A stretch of DNA of 64,000 nt, taken from NCBI GenBank assembly GCA_029881255.1, contig JAOUMY010000014.1:47352-111351 (forward strand). The letters are read 5' to 3'. The position numbers and the translations under genes were made by a program. Below, piece after piece: positions 39,903 through 49,427 of the stretch. How positions within the stretch are numbered: position 1 is the first letter of the stretch; the number at the start of each line of letters is the position of its first letter. Source of the DNA: Gammaproteobacteria bacterium (GTDB lineage: Bacteria; Pseudomonadota; Gammaproteobacteria; S012-40). The notes beneath the pieces are model-generated. The model had not been told where the DNA came from and did not search any database. It saw only the letters and a list, made by a program, of their open reading frames with translations.

Positions 39903-40847
39903 ATGGATAACTTTATCAAGTCAGTGGACGAAAGAACCAAGCTGGCTGGGGCGAATCGCCTGGAGGTATTGTTATTTAGCCTGGGTACGGATCGTAAGAC
40001 CGGTGTTCAAGAGGTCTTCGGCATCAATGTATTCAAAGTCAGGGAAGTCATGCATACCCCTAAGATTACTCAGGCACCGGATATGCCTCCAGCGGTAATG
40101 GGTTTAGTCAGTCTGCGTGGCACCATGGTGCCGGTACTGGACGTGGCCAAGTTCTGCAATATGGACGCAGTGGAAGAGCCCAAAATCCTGATCGTCACCG
40201 AATACAACAAACAGACGCAGGGATTGCTCGTTAGCTCAGTCGAACACATTTTGCGCATGGAATGGAATGACATCAAGGTTCCTCCTTCGATGCTGGCTAG
40301 CAGAATGGGTGGATTAATAACGGCGGTTACCGAACTGGAAGACAAGCGTATCGTGATGATACTTGACGTAGAGCGTATCCTTGCGGAGACAGCCGCTGCC
40401 GGTAATGATATCGACGAGTTCCAGGAACTGGATGAACTGGAAAAAGAAGTCCATGTGCTTTATGCCGACGACTCATCTATGGCGCGTAAGCAAATCGAAA
40501 AGACGCTGGATCAGCTGGGCGTGAAATATGTTGCAGCGCGCAACGGTATGGAAGCCTGGGAAAAACTCGAAGAAATAGCCGAAAGAGCGCAGTCCACACA
40601 CATGCCGACATATAAGTTACTGCAGGCGATTATCACCGACGTGGAAATGCCCGAGATGGATGGCTATGTCTTAACGCGAAAAATCAAAAATGACGTGCGC
40701 TTCAATGGCATTCCCGTCATCATGCACTCCTCTTTATCCGCCGATGCCAATGTGCATATGGGTAAGAGCGTCGGTGCCGATATCTATGTTGCCAAGTTTA
40801 GCCCGAAAGAATTGACAGCGGCATTAAAGCCCTTGATTCCGGATTGA
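39903..40847 (+). CDS. cheV: Chemotaxis coupling protein CheV
   Basis: A 314-residue protein with an N-terminal CheW domain (about 20-165: GINVFKVREVMHTP, then VMGLVSLRGTMVPVLDV) and a C-terminal receiver domain (about 180-312: VLYADDSSMARKQIEKTL, phospho-Asp in AIITDVEMPEMDGY, then Lys in VAKFSPKEL). CheV links receptors to CheA and adapts by phosphorylation. No other che genes are in the window, which is common for cheV. Indicates a motile organism. Confidence 0.95.
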   Translation: MDNFIKSVDERTKLAGANRLEVLLFSLGTDRKTGVQEVFGINVFKVREVMHTPKITQAPDMPPAVMGLVSLRGTMVPVLDVAKFCNMDAVEEPKILIVTEYNKQTQGLLVSSVEHILRMEWNDIKVPPSMLASRMGGLITAVTELEDKRIVMILDVERILAETAAAGNDIDEFQELDELEKEVHVLYADDSSMARKQIEKTLDQLGVKYVAARNGMEAWEKLEEIAERAQSTHMPTYKLLQAIITDVEMPEMDGYVLTRKIKNDVRFNGIPVIMHSSLSADANVHMGKSVGADIYVAKFSPKELTAALKPLIPD

Positions 40848-40934
40848 ACACAATTACATTTCCAGCTATTTCTTCTTGAATTAATCTCCTCCTCTTACCA
40901 AAATAGAGCTTCCATTAAATAAGGGAGTTTCTCC

Positions 40935-41462
40935 ATGTCGCATTATGTTGTTATTTCTGCATTGGGCGAAGATCGCAGCGGGATAGTCAAAGGTCTCTCC
41001 AAACGCATCCTCGATTGCGGCGGAAATATCGCTGAAAGCAGAATGGCAGTTCTCGGTGGAGAGTTCACAATTGTCATGCTGGTGCAAGGCGTTGAGAGCG
41101 CCGCAGACGCAATCGAACAACACAGCCAGAAATGGGGCGACGAACTCGGTCTTGTCATACACACCAAACGCACCAGACCGCGTACAGTTGACGCTGCATC
41201 ACTGAATTACCAGGTGGAAGTGGTATCGATGGATCATCCTGGCATCGTGCACGACATAACGGATTTTCTTTCTTCGCGGGATATCAATATACAAGAGCTG
41301 GAAACCCACTCCTATGCGGCTGCCCATACGGGCACGCCGATGTTCGCCGTGAATATACAAATCAGCGTGCCCGCTGTGCTTAGCGTGGGAAAATTTAAAC
41401 GCGAATTTCTCGACTTTTGCGACAGCCTAAACCTCGACGGTCAAATCGAGGCGCAACGCTGA
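40935..41462 (+). CDS. GcvR-like ACT-domain regulatory protein
   Basis: A 175-residue protein with two ACT domains (about 3-85 and 92-170). The N-terminal HYVVISALGEDRSGIVKGLS and central MDHPGIVHDITDFLSSRDIN are typical of the GcvR family, which in E. coli represses glycine cleavage by binding GcvA. No gcv genes are nearby, so the exact target is open. Confidence 0.82.
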   Translation: MSHYVVISALGEDRSGIVKGLSKRILDCGGNIAESRMAVLGGEFTIVMLVQGVESAADAIEQHSQKWGDELGLVIHTKRTRPRTVDAASLNYQVEVVSMDHPGIVHDITDFLSSRDINIQELETHSYAAAHTGTPMFAVNIQISVPAVLSVGKFKREFLDFCDSLNLDGQIEAQR

Positions 41463-41546
41463 TTTTCATAGGCGGAAGGCGCGTGGGTAAATAGGAAAAA
41501 CTATGGTAGTATCGGCGCCTTTCACGACACACGGAAACCCGGGACC

Positions 41547-42284
41547 ATGAACCACGCCATCCTGTTAGGGGTCAATATCGACCATGTCGCTACCTTGCGT
41601 CAGGCAAGGGGGACACGATATCCGGACCCGATTCAGGCTGCTATAGAAGCAGAGCAGGCGGGCGCGGATGCGATCACTTTGCATCTACGCGAAGATCGCC
41701 GTCATATTCAGGAGCGGGACGTCGTGATGCTCAAAGACATCCTGCAAACGCGGATGAATCTGGAAATGGCAGTTACCGATGACATGATTGCCTTTGCCGA
41801 GAAGATTCGACCGGAAGAGGTCTGTCTTGTCCCCGAACGACGCGAAGAACTGACTACGGAAGGTGGACTGGACGTGGCCGGGCAATTACCCAAAATGCGT
41901 GAGGCCTGTGAGCGTTTGGCTGCTGTTGGCAGTCGAGTATCCATGTTTATCGACGCTGATCCACGTCAGATCGATGCATCGAAAGACGTTGGCGCACCGG
42001 TCATCGAAATCCACACCGGGCGGTTTGCCGATGCTGGAACGCCGCAGGCAGCAGCGCAGGATCTCGCAAGAATTGCCTCGGCGATAGAATACGGTGACAG
42101 TATTGGCTTGTATGTTAATGCTGGCCACGGTTTGCATTACCACAACGTGCAGGAGATTGCTTGTATCCCGGCTGTGCGCGAACTGAATATTGGTCACGCC
42201 ATTGTCGCGCGCTCGATATTTGTTGGCTTTCAGACTGCTGTTCGCGAAATGAAAACCCTGATGCGTGAGGCACGAATCAGGTGA
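41547..42284 (+). CDS. pdxJ: Pyridoxine 5'-phosphate synthase
   Basis: A 245-residue TIM-barrel enzyme that makes pyridoxine 5'-phosphate. The N-terminal signature [19 protein letters not shown] and the phosphate-site region [12 protein letters not shown] are present. Its stop overlaps the acpS start by 4 bp, the usual pdxJ-acpS pair. Confidence 0.97.
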   Translation: MNHAILLGVNIDHVATLRQARGTRYPDPIQAAIEAEQAGADAITLHLREDRRHIQERDVVMLKDILQTRMNLEMAVTDDMIAFAEKIRPEEVCLVPERREELTTEGGLDVAGQLPKMREACERLAAVGSRVSMFIDADPRQIDASKDVGAPVIEIHTGRFADAGTPQAAAQDLARIASAIEYGDSIGLYVNAGHGLHYHNVQEIACIPAVRELNIGHAIVARSIFVGFQTAVREMKTLMREARIR

Positions 42285-42667
42285 TACACGGCATCGGCAC
42301 CGATATTGTCGAAATTGAACGAATAAAAGACGGCCTCGAACGGCATGGCGAGAGATTCGCCAGACGCATTTTGTCTGCAGGTGAGTATGCCACTTATCTC
42401 GAACACAGTAACCCGCAGGGATTTCTCGCCAAGCGGTTTGCCGCCAAAGAGGCTACTGCCAAGGCGCTAGGCACGGGATTTCGGGACGGGCTGTCACTGC
42501 AACACATCGAAGTGGTCAATGATGATCTGGGTAAGCCTCAACTGGTTTTTCATGGGGCTGCACAAGATCTGGTAGCAAAGTTGGGCGTTGGCGAGGCGCA
42601 CATCAGCCTGAGCGATGAACGACACTATGCCGTCGCCTATGTGGTGCTGACTAGCGCCAGGGTATAG
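42281..42667 (+). CDS. acpS: Holo-acyl-carrier-protein synthase
   Basis: A 128-residue phosphopantetheinyl transferase that activates ACP. The motifs [12 protein letters not shown] (magnesium Asp) and [15 protein letters not shown] (Glu/Lys) are complete. The GTG start lies within the end of pdxJ. Confidence 0.96.
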   Translation: MIHGIGTDIVEIERIKDGLERHGERFARRILSAGEYATYLEHSNPQGFLAKRFAAKEATAKALGTGFRDGLSLQHIEVVNDDLGKPQLVFHGAAQDLVAKLGVGEAHISLSDERHYAVAYVVLTSARV

Positions 42668-42685
42668 CGGGAAACTGTCTTCCCG

Positions 42686-43549
42686 TTGGCAGTAACATCT
42701 GAGGAAGACAAATTGCCGGTTTACGATTTACACACGCACAGTACGTATTCCGACGGTACACTGCGACCAGCAGAATTGATAGCGCGTGCCGCCGAGCAGG
42801 GCGTTGATGTATTGGCGCTGACGGATCATGACAGCACCGAAGGCCTGGCCGAGGCAACGGCAGCGGCGCAGCAACACGGTGTGCGCTTGATAAACGGCGT
42901 CGAGATCTCGGTGACATGGTCGGCACGTACCATACATGTTGTCGGGCTTGGGATAGATGCAGCCAATCCTTCCCTGCAAAATGGCCTGGCAGGGTTGCGT
43001 GAACAGCGCGCGGAACGCGCAAGAAAGATGGCGGCCAAGCTGGAAAAGGCTGGAATCCCGGACGCACTCAACACCGTCAGCGTCATGGCGGGTACAGAGG
43101 CGGCAACACGCACGCATTTTGCCCGTTTTCTCGTCGAATGTGGCGCTGCGCGGGATATGCAGGCCGCTTTCAAAAAGTGGTTAGGGCGCAAGGGCAAAGC
43201 CTATGTCAGCGGTGAGTGGACCGAGCTGGAAAACGCGGTCGGCTGGATTACCGATGCGGGCGGGCAGGCCGTTATCGCCCACCCGGTGCGCTATAAGATG
43301 ACGAATACAAAACTAAAAGCCTTGATCGACGAATTCAGGCATTTTGGTGGCGGTGGTATCGAAGTGGCAACCAGCAGTCATGCCATGCATGAACGGCGCA
43401 AAATCGCCGAGATCGCTGGACAAAATGCCTTGTTGTCATCTGTGGGATCAGACTTTCATACACCCGGTAATCCGAGAATCGAGTTGGGCCAGTATCTGGA
43501 TTTACCGGCAGGATGTGAGCCGATATGGAATACCTGGCGTTTTGACTAA
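42686..43549 (+). CDS. rnm: PHP-domain 5'-3' exoribonuclease (RNase AM / YciV family)
   Basis: A roughly 285-residue polymerase-and-histidinol-phosphatase domain enzyme. The metal motifs are DLHTHSTYSDGT near residue 14, LTDHDS near 49, AHPVRY near 192 and VGSDFH near 253. E. coli RNase AM (YciV) hydrolyses short RNAs and nucleoside bisphosphates; assignment is supported by the following yciO, which is also the E. coli order. The start is TTG at 42686, or TTG at 42713, which begins closer to the domain. Confidence 0.88.
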   Translation: MAVTSEEDKLPVYDLHTHSTYSDGTLRPAELIARAAEQGVDVLALTDHDSTEGLAEATAAAQQHGVRLINGVEISVTWSARTIHVVGLGIDAANPSLQNGLAGLREQRAERARKMAAKLEKAGIPDALNTVSVMAGTEAATRTHFARFLVECGAARDMQAAFKKWLGRKGKAYVSGEWTELENAVGWITDAGGQAVIAHPVRYKMTNTKLKALIDEFRHFGGGGIEVATSSHAMHERRKIAEIAGQNALLSSVGSDFHTPGNPRIELGQYLDLPAGCEPIWNTWRFD

Positions 43550-43573
43550 ACGTCGTGAACATTGGGGTAGTGC

Positions 43574-44197
43574 ATGAGCCAGTTTTTTCAGATACATCCA
43601 GAGAATCCTCAGCAACGCTTGATTGCCCAGGCGGTGGCGATCATTCGCTCTGGCGGGGTGGTGATTTACCCCACCGATTCCTGTTACGCCCTGGGCTGTC
43701 ACCTCGGAGACAAAGGCGCGGTAGATAGAATACGTCGTATCCGCGGCGTGAACTCGCAACACGACTTCACGCTTGTGTGTCGTGATCTGGCAGAGGTCGG
43801 TGTGTATGCGCGCCTGGATAACGTTGCTTTTCGTATGATTAAAAATATCACCCCTGGACCGTATACATTTATATTACCTGCGACGGGCGAAGTTCCTCGA
43901 CGCTTGCTAAATCCCAAGCGTAAAACTATTGGGGTGCGTATTCCGGACAATGCGATTGTCAGGAGTCTGCTTGATTCCCTTGGGGAGCCAATCATGAGCA
44001 CTACCTTGTCACTACCTGGTGAGGAATTTCCCATGAGTGATCCCTACGACATGCGCGACACGCTTGGGAACCAGGTTGATTTGATCATTGATGGTGGTAA
44101 TTGCGGCCTGGAAGCCACAACCGTCGTGAGTCTGCTTGACGGTGTGCCTGAGGTTTTGCGCCAGGGTAAGGGTGATGTCTCTGGTATCATTACCTAA
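43574..44197 (+). CDS. yciO: YciO, Sua5/YrdC family protein
   Basis: A 207-residue protein with the YrdC fold: VIYPTDSCYALGC, KNITPGPYTFILPAT, KRKTIGVRIPDN and a final LRQGKGDVSG. Length and the neighbouring rnm fit YciO rather than TsaC. The family binds ATP and threonylcarbamoyl-adenylate-like ligands; the role of YciO is not settled. The last residues run close to the M50 gene. Confidence 0.88.
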   Translation: MSQFFQIHPENPQQRLIAQAVAIIRSGGVVIYPTDSCYALGCHLGDKGAVDRIRRIRGVNSQHDFTLVCRDLAEVGVYARLDNVAFRMIKNITPGPYTFILPATGEVPRRLLNPKRKTIGVRIPDNAIVRSLLDSLGEPIMSTTLSLPGEEFPMSDPYDMRDTLGNQVDLIIDGGNCGLEATTVVSLLDGVPEVLRQGKGDVSGIIT

Positions 44198-44218
44198 TCG
44201 TCCCAACCGACAAAAATA

Positions 44219-44875
44219 ATGGGAAATCTCAGTTTAATACAATCGCTTGCTGTCTGGGCGCTGCCGGTGTTGTTCGCTATCACCGTGCACGAAGTCGCCC
44301 ACGGCTGGGTGGCCAAGATATGCGGTGATCCGACCGCCAAAATGATGGGCCGTCTGACGCTCAATCCCATTAAGCACATCGATCCGATAGGTACCTTGTT
44401 AGTACCCGGTGTTTTACTTGCCCTGGGTGGATTCCTGTTCGGCTGGGCCAAACCGGTTCCCGTGACCTGGGAAAACCTGCGCAACAAACGCCGCGATGTT
44501 GCCCTGGTGGCCGCAGCTGGTCCGGGTGCCAATCTGTTAATGGGTATATTCTGGGCATTGATGATTAAGCTGGCGATTGCGCTTGGTGGTAATCACAGTG
44601 CCTCTCTTGCCTATCCACTATTACTTATGGGTCAGGCGGGTATCGTCATTAACGTCGTACTCATGGTTTTAAACCTTTTGCCAATTCCACCGCTCGACGG
44701 TGGGCGGGTGTTGAGTTCCTTGTTGCCTGGGCCCTGGGCCTGGAAACTGAGTCGAATCGAACCCTATGGCATTATCATCGTCATGGTTTTATTGGCAAGC
44801 GGTCTCTTGAGTACTATTCTCGCGACGCCGGTAAACCTGATGCAGAATTTCATGTATGCTATCGCGTCTCTTTAG
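44219..44875 (+). CDS. M50 family site-2-type intramembrane metalloprotease
   Basis: A 218-residue membrane protein with zinc motif HEVAHGW (HExxH, residues 20-24) in the first transmembrane segment and a third ligand in LNLLPIPPLDGGRV near 159. There are about five hydrophobic segments and no PDZ or CBS domain. This minimal S2P form is common between yciO and trpS/scpA. The substrate is unknown. Confidence 0.9.
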   Translation: MGNLSLIQSLAVWALPVLFAITVHEVAHGWVAKICGDPTAKMMGRLTLNPIKHIDPIGTLLVPGVLLALGGFLFGWAKPVPVTWENLRNKRRDVALVAAAGPGANLLMGIFWALMIKLAIALGGNHSASLAYPLLLMGQAGIVINVVLMVLNLLPIPPLDGGRVLSSLLPGPWAWKLSRIEPYGIIIVMVLLASGLLSTILATPVNLMQNFMYAIASL

Positions 44876-44884
44876 GAGGAAAAA

Positions 44885-46102
44885 TTGACCCCTGTACCCA
44901 GTCACCACCAACGTATCCTTTCGGGAATGCGTCCCACCGGGAAACTCCATCTCGGTCATTATTACGGCGTACTCAAGAACTGGATTACCTTGCAGCATGA
45001 ATACGAATGTTTTTTCTTCGTCGCCGACTGGCATGCGCTGACAACACACTACGAAAACCCGCAGGTCATCGAGGAAAGTGTGTGGGATATGGTCATCGAT
45101 TGGCTGGCCGCTGGTGTCAATCCGAACTCGGCGACTGTGTTTATCCAGTCACGCGTACCGGAGCACGCGGAATTGCATTTATTGTTGTCGATGATGACCC
45201 CGCTGGGCTGGCTGGAACGGGTTCCTACCTATAAAGATCAGCAGGAAAAGCTCAAGGAAAAAGACCTGGCAACCTATGGGTTTTTAGGCTATCCCTTATT
45301 ACAGAGTGCCGACATCCTGATGTATAAGGCGGGCATGGTGCCGGTCGGAGAAGACCAGGTTTCGCACGTGGAATTAACGCGGGAAGTGGCGCGACGTTTT
45401 AACCATTTATATGGTCGTGAGCCTGACTTCGAGGAAAAGGCCCAGGCTGCCATTGTGAAAATGGGGCGCAAGAATGCGAAATTGTATGAATCTCAGCGCA
45501 AACGTTATCAGGAACAAGGTGATGTCGATGCGCTTGAAACAGGACGCGCACTGCTCGAGAATCAGCACAATCTTTCCATCGGTGATCGTGAGCGATTGTT
45601 TGGATATCTGGAAGGCAGTGGTAAGATCATCCTCCCGGAACCGCAGCCGCTATTGACGGCACAATCCAAGGTGCCGGGCCTGGATGGACAAAAAATGTCC
45701 AAATCCTACGGCAACACCGTCGCATTGCGTGAAGACGCAGAATCGGTGGAAAAGAAACTCAAGACCATGCCGACGGATCCGGCCAGGGTCAGACGCACAG
45801 ATCCAGGTGATCCACAGAATTGCCCGGTCTGGCAGTTTCATTTGTTGTATTCGTCTCAAGATCTCAGGGAGTGGGTGAAAGAGGGCTGTACCACTGCCGG
45901 TATCGGTTGCATCGAGTGCAAGCAACACATTATCGATGCGGTGTTGCAGGAACAAAAACCTATACATGAACGTGCGAAGGAATATATGGGAGATCCCAAA
46001 CTCGTACGCAGCATTATCGCCGAGGGTTGCGAAAAGGCGAGAGATGTGGCGCGGGATACCATCGAAGAAGTGCGTCAGTGTATGGGATTGAACTATCGTT
46101 AA
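44885..46102 (+). CDS. trpS: Tryptophanyl-tRNA synthetase
   Basis: A 405-residue class I aminoacyl-tRNA synthetase. The HIGH-like motif is TGKLHLGHYYG near residue 19 and the KMSKS motif is DGQKMSKSYGN near 267. It is longer than E. coli TrpS (334) because of an insert before KMSKS (about 180-250), typical of this alternative bacterial TrpS type. TTG start with TTTAGGAGG nearby. It precedes the scpA-scpB-rluB group. Confidence 0.94.
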   Translation: MTPVPSHHQRILSGMRPTGKLHLGHYYGVLKNWITLQHEYECFFFVADWHALTTHYENPQVIEESVWDMVIDWLAAGVNPNSATVFIQSRVPEHAELHLLLSMMTPLGWLERVPTYKDQQEKLKEKDLATYGFLGYPLLQSADILMYKAGMVPVGEDQVSHVELTREVARRFNHLYGREPDFEEKAQAAIVKMGRKNAKLYESQRKRYQEQGDVDALETGRALLENQHNLSIGDRERLFGYLEGSGKIILPEPQPLLTAQSKVPGLDGQKMSKSYGNTVALREDAESVEKKLKTMPTDPARVRRTDPGDPQNCPVWQFHLLYSSQDLREWVKEGCTTAGIGCIECKQHIIDAVLQEQKPIHERAKEYMGDPKLVRSIIAEGCEKARDVARDTIEEVRQCMGLNYR

Positions 46103-46126
46103 GCACAACAACCGAGGTCTGTTCCT

Positions 46127-46930
46127 TTGAACGATTTAACACTCGTCGAACCCTCTGTAGAGGAAGAAGTGACTTATGCGCTCGTCAATGGCGTGCCGGT
46201 TACAAAATTACCTCTGGATTTGTTCATACCACCAGATGCACTTGAAGTCATACTCGAGACATTCGAAGGTCCGCTCGACCTGTTGTTGTATCTCATCAAA
46301 AAACAAAACCTCGATATCTTGAATATTCCGATTGCAGAGATCACCAAGCAATACATGGAATATGTCGAGCTGATGAAAAACTTGCACCTGGAACTGGCTG
46401 CGGAATATCTGGTGATGGCGGCGATGCTGGCGGAAATCAAATCACGCATGTTGTTGCCGCGTCAGGTAGAGGAATCGGAAGAAGACGATCCGCGAGCCGA
46501 CCTCGTGCGTCGATTGCAAGAATACGAACGCTTTAAAAAGGCGGCGCAAGACATCGACGAATTGCCGCAATTGGGTCGCGACTATTTTGTCACCGAACCG
46601 GTTTTTGTCGACAGAGCGATAGTCCGTAAACAACCGGAAGTCGATTTGCGTGAAATGATGGCAGCCTTGAATGACGTCATGAAACGCGCCGAGTTGTTTA
46701 CCCATCATCATATTCAACGGGAAGCCCTGTCTGTGCGCGAGCGCATGGGACAGGTGTTGAGCCAGCTCAACTCGGATACGTTTACCGATTTCGTTGCGTT
46801 ATTCGATGCGAAAGAAGGCAGGAGAGGCGTGGTGGTGACGTTTCTTGCTGTACTCGAATTGATTAAAGGCTCTCTGATTGAACTGGTACAGAATGAGCCC
46901 TATGGACCCATACATGTAAAGGCGATTTAA
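46127..46930 (+). CDS. scpA: Segregation and condensation protein A
   Basis: A 267-residue kleisin subunit of the SMC-ScpAB condensin. The core FEGPLDLLLYLIKKQNLDILNIPIAEI near residue 45 and EYLVMAAMLAEIKSRMLLP near 88 identify it. It normally works with Smc and ScpB in chromosome compaction. The start is TTG. It is followed directly by scpB. Confidence 0.95.
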   Translation: MNDLTLVEPSVEEEVTYALVNGVPVTKLPLDLFIPPDALEVILETFEGPLDLLLYLIKKQNLDILNIPIAEITKQYMEYVELMKNLHLELAAEYLVMAAMLAEIKSRMLLPRQVEESEEDDPRADLVRRLQEYERFKKAAQDIDELPQLGRDYFVTEPVFVDRAIVRKQPEVDLREMMAALNDVMKRAELFTHHHIQREALSVRERMGQVLSQLNSDTFTDFVALFDAKEGRRGVVVTFLAVLELIKGSLIELVQNEPYGPIHVKAI

Positions 46931-47863
46931 ATGACTCCCCAAGACCTGAAACATATTGTTGAAGCCGCCATCTTCGCAGCGTCCGGACCCATCAAGATCG
47001 AGCAGATCCAAAAACTGTTTGATGAAGAAGAAATGCCAGGCAAAGAGGCCATACGTGCCGTGATCGAACGCCTGCAGGAAGACTATCAGGACAGAGGCAT
47101 CACCTTGAGTGAAGTCGCGTCCGGTTTTCGCTTTCAAGCCGTGCCGATGACTACGCAATGGCTGGCGCGGATGTGGGAAGAAAAACCGCCGAAGTATTCG
47201 CGTGCGACTTTAGAAACACTTGCCTTGATTGCCTATCGTCAACCGATCACACGTAGCGAGATCGAAGACATCCGCGGCGTGAGTGTCAGCACAAATATTG
47301 TTAAGTCGCTGCAGGAAAGAGAGTGGATACGCGTGGTCGGTCATCGTGATGTACCGGGTAAGCCTGCGCTGTATGCGACAACGAAAGAGTTTCTTGATTA
47401 CTTCGATCTCAAGAGTCTTGAAGAGCTTCCGCCACTGGCCGAGATACGTAACCTTGATGAGTTGGATATTGCCTTTGCCGAGGCAGGTGAAATGGTGGAA
47501 GAAGTCACAAGCGAGGCCGTCGACGAGGAAGAGAGTATACTATCTATCGCCGATCTGGCCGCCGAGATTATGGGTGAGCGCGCAGGTGTAGCCAGGGAAG
47601 AGGAAGTTGAGGTAATTGACGAACATGTGGAGATCGAGGAAATTGTCGAAGAGGCAAACGAACTCGAACATCTCATGCATGTGACCGAGGACATGTCGAG
47701 CGAATTCGAAGCGGAAATGGAAGCAGCGGTTCATGAGTTCACAGAAGTTGCCGATATTCTTGAGCGCGTGGCGCATGCCGATGCGCAATTGGAAGAAGTA
47801 GACACCGAAGACGACGCATCAGAGGATGAGAAGCATAAAGCTTCTGAGGCCGAATCTTCGTGA
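46931..47863 (+). CDS. scpB: Segregation and condensation protein B with long acidic tail
   Basis: A 310-residue protein. The first 170 residues are the ScpB winged-helix pair (LKHIVEAAIFAASGPIKIEQ, ETLALIAYRQPITRSEIEDI, GRDVPGKPALYATT-like end). The last 130 residues are extremely rich in Glu and Asp with few hydrophobics and probably disordered; typical ScpB is about 180-200 residues. It abuts scpA and overlaps rluB by 4 bp. Confidence 0.94.
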   Translation: MTPQDLKHIVEAAIFAASGPIKIEQIQKLFDEEEMPGKEAIRAVIERLQEDYQDRGITLSEVASGFRFQAVPMTTQWLARMWEEKPPKYSRATLETLALIAYRQPITRSEIEDIRGVSVSTNIVKSLQEREWIRVVGHRDVPGKPALYATTKEFLDYFDLKSLEELPPLAEIRNLDELDIAFAEAGEMVEEVTSEAVDEEESILSIADLAAEIMGERAGVAREEEVEVIDEHVEIEEIVEEANELEHLMHVTEDMSSEFEAEMEAAVHEFTEVADILERVAHADAQLEEVDTEDDASEDEKHKASEAESS

Positions 47864-48660
47864 GAAATAAAAAATCGAGTCCGAAAGACGACGAAGTCAG
47901 CGGCGAACGTTTACAGAAAGTTCTCGCCAATAACGGTCATGGTTCGCGGCGTGAACTGGAAAAAATGATCGAAGAAGGTCGTATCGAGCTCAATGGCAAA
48001 CCTGCCAAGCTCGGTGATCGCTATAACAATGGCGACAAGGTCAAGATCAACGGCAAGCTCATTAACATACGCCGTTTTGCGCGCAAAGATACGCGTACGA
48101 TTATGTATCACAAACCGCTCGGTGAACTTTGTACACGTAAGGATCCGGAAGGACGCAAAACCATATTCGATAACCTGCCGCGCTTACACAATGGTCGTTG
48201 GGTAACCGTCGGCAGGCTGGATATCAATACCGCGGGCCTGTTACTGCTGACAACCGATGGTGAACTCGCCAACAAACTCATGCATCCGAGTAACGAAGTA
48301 GAACGTGAATATGCCGTACGCGTACTCGGCGAAGTGTCGGCGGAACAACTCGAAAGTCTGCGTAATGGTGTGATGTTAGAAGATGGCAAAGCCAACTTCG
48401 ATGATATTATCGATGCCGGTGGCAGCGGCGCAAACCATTGGTACCATGTCGTCCTGAAAGAAGGCCGTAATCGCGAAGTGCGTCGACTGTGGGAAAGCCA
48501 GGGCATCCAGGTCAGCCGTTTAATGCGCGTACGCTACGGCAATATAACCTTGCCGCGAACGCTCAAACCGGGCAAGTGGTGTAATGTGGAAGAAACCGAT
48601 TTGCGTGAATTGCGTAAGCTGGTGCAAAAAAAGAAACCTACTCCAAACACGGCAAAATGA
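47860..48660 (+). CDS. rluB: 23S rRNA pseudouridine(2605) synthase
   Basis: A 266-residue RsuA-family enzyme with an N-terminal S4 domain (ERLQKVLANNGHGSRRELEK) and catalytic Asp in GRLDINTAGLLLLTTDGELA near residue 116. Placement after scpAB identifies RluB in many proteobacteria. The basic C-terminus is short. A GC hairpin lies 20 bp after the stop. Confidence 0.93.
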   Translation: MRNKKSSPKDDEVSGERLQKVLANNGHGSRRELEKMIEEGRIELNGKPAKLGDRYNNGDKVKINGKLINIRRFARKDTRTIMYHKPLGELCTRKDPEGRKTIFDNLPRLHNGRWVTVGRLDINTAGLLLLTTDGELANKLMHPSNEVEREYAVRVLGEVSAEQLESLRNGVMLEDGKANFDDIIDAGGSGANHWYHVVLKEGRNREVRRLWESQGIQVSRLMRVRYGNITLPRTLKPGKWCNVEETDLRELRKLVQKKKPTPNTAK

Positions 48661-48680
48661 TTTAGGTGCTCTAGTGGTTG

Positions 48681-48699
48681 AGCGCGACGCGCTATTTTT
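48681..48699 (+). terminator. Probable terminator of the scpA-scpB-rluB operon
   Basis: Stem AGCGC / GCGCT with loop GAC followed by ATTTTTC, 20 bp after the rluB stop. The stem is short, hence moderate confidence. Confidence 0.55.
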
Positions 48700-48786
48700 C
48701 TCAGTAAATTGTGGGTTTGTCGCAGGCTATAAACACCACTGTCCAACAGATTTGCCTACCACAGTTTATCCGTAGAGAGTTTTGAT

Positions 48787-49116
48787 TTAGATTTTTCTGG
48801 TGTTTTCTCTGGAGCATCGTCCCTGCAGAAAGATTCTATTTGTCCACGAATAGAAGCCATGACTCGTCGAATAGCGAGTGGTAACGCCGGTAATCTCACC
48901 ACCTTTACATTGAGCGATAAATTGTTCATATGCTCTTTCCACATACAATGTATCACCAACCAGACCCATAAAAACAAACTGTTCACTGGTCGCTGAAATA
49001 TACTCACCGGCATTGGTCTTAAACGGCTCGACTCCACCGACATGCACCAAATGTAAGCTGTGCGTACAAGCGCTAGTAAAAATCAAAATCAGACATGCGA
49101 AGATAAATCGTTTCAT
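48787..49116 (-). CDS. Small lipoprotein of a paralogous triplet, member 3
   Basis: A 109-residue lipoprotein with lipobox TSAC (Cys at about 17). It shares with its two upstream neighbours a central stretch and the motif QCKGGEITGVTT followed by a distal Cys (GRC). The ATG overlaps the stop of member 2 as ATGA. The mature part is likely periplasmic with one disulfide. No named family recognised. Confidence 0.75.
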   Translation of the reverse strand: MKRFIFACLILIFTSACTHSLHLVHVGGVEPFKTNAGEYISATSEQFVFMGLVGDTLYVERAYEQFIAQCKGGEITGVTTRYSTSHGFYSWTNRIFLQGRCSRENTRKI

Positions 49117-49427
49117 TTAATACAGTATCCGCTTGCAGTCACGCGTTTTAGCTGGAAAAGAAAGAAGAAGAATGTTTCGTCCTTGGTGAGTATGCCCTTA
49201 ATCTCGCCGCCCGGACATTTATCGCGTAGACGTTTTTCGACGAACTCCACATATTTATTATCGAAGTTGAGGGCAAGTACGATATAACGCTGAGCAGAAG
49301 CTGTTATAAAGTTGCTGCGATCCGCTGGTATTTGCGTTAAGGATACGCTATTGAGCGTTGCGCACGCACTGGAGAGCAATATAACGATTAGTAGCATCCC
49401 TAAATAGATAATTAACTTCTTATTCAT
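49113..49427 (-). CDS. Small lipoprotein of a paralogous triplet, member 2
   Basis: A 104-residue lipoprotein with lipobox SSAC (about residue 22). It contains the triplet motif KCPGGEIKGILT and the distal Cys in SGYC close to the C-terminus. Like member 3 it has a segment with SAxxEQ/QRYIVLxL before the motif. ATGA overlaps on both sides imply translational coupling in one operon. Confidence 0.75.
   Translation of the reverse strand: MNKKLIIYLGMLLIVILLSSACATLNSVSLTQIPADRSNFITASAQRYIVLALNFDNKYVEFVEKRLRDKCPGGEIKGILTKDETFFFFLFQLKRVTASGYCIK

Noticed and set aside
42651..43197. Several minus-strand open frames across the PHP-domain gene
   Set aside because: They are shadows of the PHP gene, whose metal-binding motifs are intact on the plus strand.
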